From an uncultured Lachnospiraceae bacterium (GTDB taxonomy: Bacteria > Bacillota_A > Clostridia > Lachnospirales > Lachnospiraceae), in contig CADCIU010000064.1 of assembly GCA_902801585.1 (NCBI GenBank), positions 1-11,817 of the forward strand: DNA of 11,817 nucleotides. The letters run 5' to 3'. This document shows, piece after piece, positions 7,060 to 11,817 of this stretch. The translations under genes were made by a program, and so were the position numbers. The stretch's first letter is position 1, and each line of letters opens with the position of its first letter. The notes beneath the pieces were generated by a model. It ran no database searches. It was given only the letters and a program-made list of their open reading frames with translations, and had not been told where the DNA came from.

Positions 7060-8553
7060 ATGGAAATTCTGAATTATGAAGTACTGGAAAAGTCCGGATA
7101 TGACGGATATATTCTCAAAGACGCTCCCGAGAAAGTTATGCAGTTCGGCGAAGGCAACTTCCTCCGCGCATTCGTAGACTACTGGTTTGACGTATCGAAT
7201 GAGAAGGCTGACTGGAACGGAAAATGTGTCCTGGTACAGCCTATCAAGCCCGGTCTGGCTGAGATGATCAACAAGCAGGAAGGCCTCTATACACTGTATC
7301 TTCGCGGCCGCGAGAACGGCGAGAAGGTCGACAGGAAGAGAGTTATCTCCTCTGTTTCCAGATGCCTTAACCCCTATGAAGAGGAAGGCTTCAAGGCCAT
7401 GATGGAGCTGGCAGTCTCCGACGACCTCGAGTACATCGTATCCAATACGACAGAGGCAGGTATTGTCTATGATCCTTCCTGCAAGTTCGAGGACAAGCCC
7501 GCAAATTCCTTCCCCGGCAAGCTTACCCAGGTGCTCTACGAGCGCTTCAAGGCAGGCAAGAGCGGCCTTGTGATCCTCTCCTGCGAGCTGATCGACAACA
7601 ACGGCAAAGAACTTCAGAAGTGCGTGAACCAGTACATCGATCAGTGGGAACTTGGCGACGACTTCAGGAAATATGTAAATGAGGACTGCACATTCTGCTC
7701 GACCCTGGTCGACAGGATCGTTCCCGGCCGTATCCGCGACGCGGAAGAAGTGGCCCGCCTCGAAGAGATCAACGGCTATTCAGATCCGCTGCTGGTCGTC
7801 GGCGAAGTCTTCGGTGTATGGAATATCGAAGGCCCGGCATGGCTGGAAGAGAAGCTTCCTTTCAAGAGAGCAGGCGTCAACTGCATCGTAGTGCCGGATG
7901 TAACACCTTACAAGAAGAGAAAAGTCCGCATCCTGAACGGCGCGCACACCGGCTTCGTTCTGGGCGCATACCTTGCAGGCTTCAGCATTGTGCGTGAGTG
8001 CATGGAGAACGCGACGGTTCTCGGATTCATGAATAAGATGCTCTATGATGAAGTTATCCCTACTCTGCCGCTGGACAAGGATGACCTGATGAACTTTGCT
8101 CAGGCTGTTCAGGACAGATTCAACAACCCCTTCGTCAACCACGAGCTGATGAGCATCTCCCTCAACTCCACCTCCAAGTGGAGAGCAAGATGCTTCCCGA
8201 GCTTCGCTGAGTATGTTGAGAAGTACGGAAAGCTGCCGGCATGCCTGACAACGAGCTTCGCGGCTTATATCGCTTTCTATTCCAGCAACATCCAGGAGCT
8301 GACGGATGCGGGCCTTGTCTGCAAGGATCCTCAGGGAAGAACTTACACAATTTCCGACGATCGCTGGGTACTGGAATTCTACTATGATCACAAGGATGAC
8401 GATGCAGCGACTCTGACACATGCGGTCATGACTAACGAGCAGATGTGGGGCGAGGACCTCACTAAGATCGAAGGCTTCGAGGCTGAGGTCGCAAGAATCC
8501 TTGGCGAGATCCGCAAGGACGGCGCTCTGAAAGCTTATGCTGCATGCCTTTAA
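7060..8553 (+). CDS. uxaB: Tagaturonate reductase / altronate oxidoreductase (UxaB)
   Basis: UxaB reduces D-tagaturonate to D-altronate with NADH in the cytoplasmic galacturonate pathway. The 497-residue protein belongs to the polyol-specific long-chain dehydrogenase family; E. coli UxaB has 483. The N-terminal nucleotide-binding segment is VMQFGEGNFLRAF (26-38), followed by SNTTEAGI (128-135), CELIDNNG (175-182) and LVDRIVPGR (216-224). The catalytic block KVRILNGAHT gives Lys288, Asn293 and His296, the Lys-x4-Asn-x2-His pattern known from mannitol 2-dehydrogenase. AAGGAG at 7045-7050 lies nine bases before the ATG. The 89-base gap after the GH4 gene has no convincing promoter or terminator. 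Codon choice looks strongly adapted (mostly AAG, CTG/CTC, TTC), suggesting high expression. Fructuronate reductase (UxuB) is a relative, but pairing with uxaA favours the galacturonate route. Confidence 0.95.
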   Translation: MEILNYEVLEKSGYDGYILKDAPEKVMQFGEGNFLRAFVDYWFDVSNEKADWNGKCVLVQPIKPGLAEMINKQEGLYTLYLRGRENGEKVDRKRVISSVSRCLNPYEEEGFKAMMELAVSDDLEYIVSNTTEAGIVYDPSCKFEDKPANSFPGKLTQVLYERFKAGKSGLVILSCELIDNNGKELQKCVNQYIDQWELGDDFRKYVNEDCTFCSTLVDRIVPGRIRDAEEVARLEEINGYSDPLLVVGEVFGVWNIEGPAWLEEKLPFKRAGVNCIVVPDVTPYKKRKVRILNGAHTGFVLGAYLAGFSIVRECMENATVLGFMNKMLYDEVIPTLPLDKDDLMNFAQAVQDRFNNPFVNHELMSISLNSTSKWRARCFPSFAEYVEKYGKLPACLTTSFAAYIAFYSSNIQELTDAGLVCKDPQGRTYTISDDRWVLEFYYDHKDDDAATLTHAVMTNEQMWGEDLTKIEGFEAEVARILGEIRKDGALKAYAACL

Positions 8554-8606
8554 TTGTTAATCTGCAAGGCTGAGCAAAATATTGCACCCGGAAATGAGAG
8601 GTAACC

Positions 8607-10079
8607 ATGCCTATATTTATTCAGATCAACGACATTGATAATGTAGCAGTTGCCCTCCATCCCGCGCCCGCAGGCACCGCATTCGGCGGTGCCGCAGCGG
8701 TGGAGGACATCCCTCAGGGCCACAAAATGGCGCTGAAAGACATCACAAAAGGCGACATGATCATGAAATACGGCCTGCCCATCGGGCATGCCACGAAGGA
8801 CATCAAAGCCGGCCAGTGGGTACATACCCATAATATGATGACCAACCTCAAGGGCGAGGTGGAGTACACCTATGACCCTGCTGTTCCCTGCGTCATGCCT
8901 CTTAAACCCAAGACTTTCATGGGCTATAGGAGAAAAGACGGAAGAGCGGCGATCCGCAATGAGATCTGGATCATCCCTACAGTCGGCTGCGTAAATGATG
9001 TGGCAAAGACGCTGGTGCGCGACAACCAGGATCTGGTCAAGGGCAGCATCGACGGACTCTATACATTTACGCATCCTTTCGGATGCTCCCAGACCGGCCA
9101 TGACCACGCGCAGACCAGAAGGCTTCTGGCGGCGCTGACCAGGCACCCCAATGCAGGCGCTGTTCTGGTGCTGCATCTGGGATGCGAGAACCTGACTCAC
9201 GATCAGTTCGTCGCGGAACTCGGCGACTATGATCCCGACAGGGTGAAATTCCTCACCTGCCAGCAGGTAGAGGATGAGCTTGAGGCAGGATCAGCTCTCC
9301 TTAAAGAACTGGCGGAGTACGCTTCCCAGTTTAAGCGCGAAGAGATGCCTGTCAGCGAGCTGGTAGTAGGCATGAAGTGCGGCGGATCGGATGGTCTGTC
9401 CGGCATCACAGCCAACCCTACAGTCGGAAGATTCTCCGACCTCATGACCGCTATGGGCGGCACTACGATCCTTACGGAAGTGCCCGAAATGTTCGGCGCG
9501 GAGAACTTCCTTATGAGCCGCTGCGTGAACGAGGGAGTCTTCGAGAAGGCTTCCAGCATGCTCAACGGTTTCAAGGATTACTTTATCAGCCACAATGAGG
9601 TCGTCTATGACAATCCCAGCCCCGGCAACAAGCAGGGCGGCATCACTACTCTCGAGGACAAGTCCTGCGGATGCGTCCAGAAGGGCGGCAGAGCTCCGAT
9701 CATGGACGTCATTAACTACGGCGAGCAGGTTAAGACCACAGGCCTGAACCTTCTGTACGGTCCCGGTAATGATCTGGTTTCCTGTACAGCCCTTACGGCA
9801 GCGGGATGCAACCTGATCCTGTTCACAACCGGTAGAGGAACACCTTTCGGAGCTCCTGTACCGACGATGAAGATCGCCACCAACACTCCTCTCGCGACGA
9901 AGAAGGCCAACTGGATCGACTTCAACGCAGGCGTTGTCGCTGACGGCGTCAAGACTCTCGACGAGGCAGGCGCGGATCTTCTTGATCTTGTCTGCGAAGT
10001 TGCTTCCGGCAAACTGACCAGCACAGAGCGCAAGGGATTCAGAGAGATCTCGATCTTCAAGGACGGCGTAGTGCTGTAA
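8607..10079 (+). CDS. uxaA: Altronate dehydratase (UxaA)
   Basis: UxaA dehydrates D-altronate to 2-keto-3-deoxygluconate, the step after UxaB. The 490-residue protein has the full two-part layout of the family (E. coli UxaA, 495 residues). The first part is a small SAF domain at about residues 8-90, with IPQGHKMAL, GDMIMKYGLPIG and GQWVHTHN. The second is the large altronate/galactarate dehydratase domain from about residue 100 onward, with FMGYRRKDGRAAIRNE, FTHPFGCSQTGHD, GCENL and CGGSDGLSGITANP beginning at Cys258. The conserved cysteines fit the Fe-dependent enzyme known from E. coli. GAGAGG at 8596-8601 precedes the ATG, 53 bases after the uxaB stop, consistent with co-transcription. Galactarate dehydratase (GarD) shares the fold, but the uxaB neighbour supports altronate as substrate. 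It is the last clear member of the pectin gene run before an inverted repeat. Confidence 0.96.
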   Translation: MPIFIQINDIDNVAVALHPAPAGTAFGGAAAVEDIPQGHKMALKDITKGDMIMKYGLPIGHATKDIKAGQWVHTHNMMTNLKGEVEYTYDPAVPCVMPLKPKTFMGYRRKDGRAAIRNEIWIIPTVGCVNDVAKTLVRDNQDLVKGSIDGLYTFTHPFGCSQTGHDHAQTRRLLAALTRHPNAGAVLVLHLGCENLTHDQFVAELGDYDPDRVKFLTCQQVEDELEAGSALLKELAEYASQFKREEMPVSELVVGMKCGGSDGLSGITANPTVGRFSDLMTAMGGTTILTEVPEMFGAENFLMSRCVNEGVFEKASSMLNGFKDYFISHNEVVYDNPSPGNKQGGITTLEDKSCGCVQKGGRAPIMDVINYGEQVKTTGLNLLYGPGNDLVSCTALTAAGCNLILFTTGRGTPFGAPVPTMKIATNTPLATKKANWIDFNAGVVADGVKTLDEAGADLLDLVCEVASGKLTSTERKGFREISIFKDGVVL

Positions 10080-10126
10080 AGCGAATGTGAACCTGACAAT
10101 GGTACAGATCACGACTTAAGTACGCA

Positions 10127-10166
10127 GGCGCGCGCATCTGAAGATTATGGCGAAGATGCGCGCGCC
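10127..10166 (+). terminator. Perfect 13-bp GC-rich inverted repeat, possible terminator after uxaA
   Basis: The arms GGCGCGCGCATCT (10127-10139) and AGATGCGCGCGCC (10154-10166) are exact reverse complements separated by a 14-base loop. The position, 47 bases after the uxaA stop and before the MATE gene, suits transcription termination or RNA end protection. However, no run of T follows on either strand, so a classical intrinsic terminator is not supported. The loop repeats GAAGAT (10140-10145 and 10152-10157), which allows minor alternative pairing. An operator role is possible. The structure is certain; the function is not. Confidence 0.5.
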
Positions 10167-10221
10167 GCTCTGATAGGTATGTATTGTCAGTTTAGTTTAT
10201 AAAGAAGGATGATCTATCGAA

Positions 10222-11622
10222 GTGAGTGCTCACCAAAAGGATGAAGAATTCAGGAACTTCTCTCTGAGCGCACATCCGCTGCGGCTGCTCATTACAGTAT
10301 GCGGGCCGCTGGCCATTTATCAGGCATTTCAACAGATATTTACGATTCTCGACACTATTATGGCCGCGCATGTGAGCGCGGATGCGGTATCCGCCATTGC
10401 GGTTCTCGCCCAGATCACGCTGATGATCCAGGCGGTGGGAACAGGTCTTGCGGTCGGCGGATGCATTAAGATCTCAGAGGCATATGGACAGGGTGATTAT
10501 GATCTGGTTCAAAAGAGGACCAGCACGCTGTATGCCATGGCGGTGCTGTTAAGCGTTCTGCTGGCAGTCACCATGATCCCTTTTGCCAAGCCGTTCCTGC
10601 GGCTTTTAAGGACCCCGGAGGATCTGATCACGGTAGGAGTTGGATATTTCCGTCTCCAGATGCTCAATCTGATCGTGAGTTTCTTTAATACGGTGTTTAT
10701 CGCTGTGGAGAGAAGCCGCGGGCACAGCAAGCGGATCATGTACCTGAATCTGGCGGTGATTGCCGTCAAGCTGAGTTTGTCCGGATTATTTGTCTATATT
10801 TTGAAGTCAGGCGTCATCATGATCGCGGTCGCGACTCTTTGCAGCCAGATGGTCCTCTTAACTTACGCGCTTTCGCATATGCCTTCCGACGAGGGGGCTT
10901 TTCGGTTCACTCCGTCGGCGGTGCAGTTCAAGGCAAAGATCCTGATGCCTGTATTTAAGCTGTCATTACCTGTGACGGCAGAGAAAATGCTGTTTGCCGC
11001 GGGAAAAGTTACTGTCAATTCCATGGCCGGCATTTACGGCAAACTTACGGCGGGCGCGCTGGGGGTCTCCAACAATATCGGAGGACTGACGACGAACTGG
11101 CATTCCGGAATGCTGGATGGCGCTTCCTCTGTCATCAGCCAGAACCGCGGCGCAGGCAAATACCGCAGGACGGAGAGGCTGTTCTACTGGCTTTTATTTA
11201 TCGATGTGATGATCGGCGTGATCGGACTTGCCGCGGTCAATTTCTCGCTGCCTTACCTGGCACAGATCTTCGCGCAGTCCAGGGAGCAGTTTGACCAGTC
11301 CTTCTGCGATATGATCATTTCTATTCACCGCTGGGAGATGCTCGGATACATAACACTCGGCATTAATTCTGCATGCAATGCGCTGATGCTCGGTTACGGG
11401 TATGCGGAGAGGACGATGCTGCTGAACATGGCTAGGGTGTTCGTGTTCAGGATCCCTGTCCTGTGGTATCTGCAGAATTATACACAGATGGGATCGGAGG
11501 CGGTCGGCGTGACAATGATGGTCAGCAATATTGCGACCGGAATATGCTCCGCGCTTGTCGTGATCCCGGTGATCAGGAAGATCCGCAGATTGTCGGAAGA
11601 ATATGAAAAAGACAGGAGGTAA
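10222..11622 (+). CDS. MATE-family multidrug/toxin extrusion-type transporter
   Basis: This is an integral membrane protein of 466 residues, the usual MATE length with about twelve membrane helices in two similar halves. The first half has hydrophobic stretches near 20-48, 55-81, 104-124 and 145-163, and the loop SEAYGQGDYDLVQKR (85-99). The second half repeats this as SQNRGAGKYRRTERL (306-320), a hallmark of the internal MATE duplication. MATE proteins use Na+ or H+ gradients, mostly to export cationic or aromatic compounds; the substrate here is unknown. The start is the GTG at 10222, because an in-frame TGA at 10210-10212 excludes longer forms. The ribosome site AAGAAGGA (10202-10209) is about twelve bases upstream, somewhat distant. 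It follows the inverted repeat, so it may begin a new transcription unit. A role in uronate metabolism is not established. Confidence 0.93.
   Translation: MSAHQKDEEFRNFSLSAHPLRLLITVCGPLAIYQAFQQIFTILDTIMAAHVSADAVSAIAVLAQITLMIQAVGTGLAVGGCIKISEAYGQGDYDLVQKRTSTLYAMAVLLSVLLAVTMIPFAKPFLRLLRTPEDLITVGVGYFRLQMLNLIVSFFNTVFIAVERSRGHSKRIMYLNLAVIAVKLSLSGLFVYILKSGVIMIAVATLCSQMVLLTYALSHMPSDEGAFRFTPSAVQFKAKILMPVFKLSLPVTAEKMLFAAGKVTVNSMAGIYGKLTAGALGVSNNIGGLTTNWHSGMLDGASSVISQNRGAGKYRRTERLFYWLLFIDVMIGVIGLAAVNFSLPYLAQIFAQSREQFDQSFCDMIISIHRWEMLGYITLGINSACNALMLGYGYAERTMLLNMARVFVFRIPVLWYLQNYTQMGSEAVGVTMMVSNIATGICSALVVIPVIRKIRRLSEEYEKDRR
11614..11620 (+). promoter_or_regulatory. Ribosome binding site inside the end of the MATE gene
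   Basis: AGGAGGT overlaps the last codons of the MATE gene and sits five bases before the ATG at 11626. It marks the start of the truncated last gene and implies tight co-translation of the pair. Confidence 0.85.
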
Positions 11623-11625
11623 AGT

Positions 11626-11817
11626 ATGCAGCTGGGAATTCGCCTGCATGATATCCACACAGGTCTCGGCCCCGAATTCCAGACGATGGAAAAGAGGGCG
11701 CAGACCGCGAGAGAGGAAGGGTTTACCTGTGTCCATCTCGCTTATTCGAAAGTGATAAAAGGATACACCTTTGATGATTGCGCACTTACGGAAGGACTGG
11801 CAAAATATACAAAGAGG
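11626..11817 (+). CDS. Probable xylose-isomerase-like TIM-barrel protein, N-terminal 64 residues (3' end cut)
   Basis: The frame from the ATG at 11626 stays open to the window end, giving 64 residues. It begins MQLGIRLHDI, with REEGFTCVHLAYSKV at about 29-43. This start, a strand with a metal- or substrate-facing residue and then a helix and GF-x-x-VHL as the second strand, is the pattern of the sugar phosphate isomerase/epimerase (AP endonuclease 2-like) TIM-barrel family. Members isomerise or epimerise sugars, but many are uncharacterised. The gene lies three bases after the MATE stop with a strong ribosome site inside the MATE gene, so the two are certainly co-transcribed. No catalytic residue can be checked because those lie in the missing part. 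The family call rests on pattern memory of a short segment. Confidence 0.7.
   Translation, partial: MQLGIRLHDIHTGLGPEFQTMEKRAQTAREEGFTCVHLAYSKVIKGYTFDDCALTEGLAKYTKR

Noticed and set aside
7001..7072. Possible 23-residue leader peptide overlapping the uxaB start
   Set aside because: The ATG has AAGGAG about fourteen bases upstream, too far to be convincing. The peptide has no regulatory codon run, and no attenuator-like hairpin follows.
10184..10203. TTGTCA and TATAAA as a promoter for the MATE gene
   Set aside because: The boxes are eight bases apart. A different pairing using the TATAAA box is possible but no good -35 element is found at the right distance.

Overview
The window reads as part of a pectin / galacturonate utilisation locus from a Gram-positive anaerobe. 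My best guess is a gut or rumen clostridium of the Lachnospiraceae type. The basis is gene content, strong AGGAGG-type ribosome binding sites before most genes, one-strand operon packing, and an MsmK-type sugar ABC ATPase together with KduI, KduD, UxaB and UxaA. The lineage is inferred from gene content and style, not from a marker gene. All eleven genes lie on the + strand and no gap exceeds about 150 bases.

Region 1 (1-2726) holds oligosaccharide hydrolysis and control. It starts inside a GH28 polygalacturonase. This is coupled by an ATGA overlap to a GH105 unsaturated glucuronyl/galacturonyl hydrolase, which in turn overlaps an AraC-family regulator. Region 2 (2779-3858) is a lone ABC transporter ATPase of the MsmK/UgpC type, with no permease or binding-protein gene beside it. 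Region 3 (3878-10079) holds monosaccharide catabolism: KduI, a KduD-type SDR dehydrogenase, a GH4 enzyme with the CHEV motif of alpha-galacturonidases, tagaturonate reductase (UxaB) and altronate dehydratase (UxaA). Region 4 (10080-11817) has a perfect 13-bp inverted repeat, a MATE-family transporter and the first 64 codons of a probable xylose-isomerase-like TIM-barrel protein.

Together the genes describe two routes that meet at 2-keto-3-deoxygluconate (KDG). Unsaturated ends left by pectin lyases would be released by GH105 and pass through KduI and KduD. Saturated galacturonate released by GH28 and GH4 would be isomerised to tagaturonate (no UxaC is visible here), then pass through UxaB and UxaA. 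The KDG kinase and aldolase, the uronate isomerase, a pectate lyase and the transporter permeases are not in the window and must lie elsewhere or be replaced.

I see no tRNA, rRNA, CRISPR array, insertion sequence or riboswitch. I found no clearly undescribed system. The points most worth following are the orphan ATPase, the missing uronate isomerase beside a KduI, the MATE/TIM-barrel pair behind the inverted repeat, and the risk of misnaming the SDR as gluconate 5-dehydrogenase.
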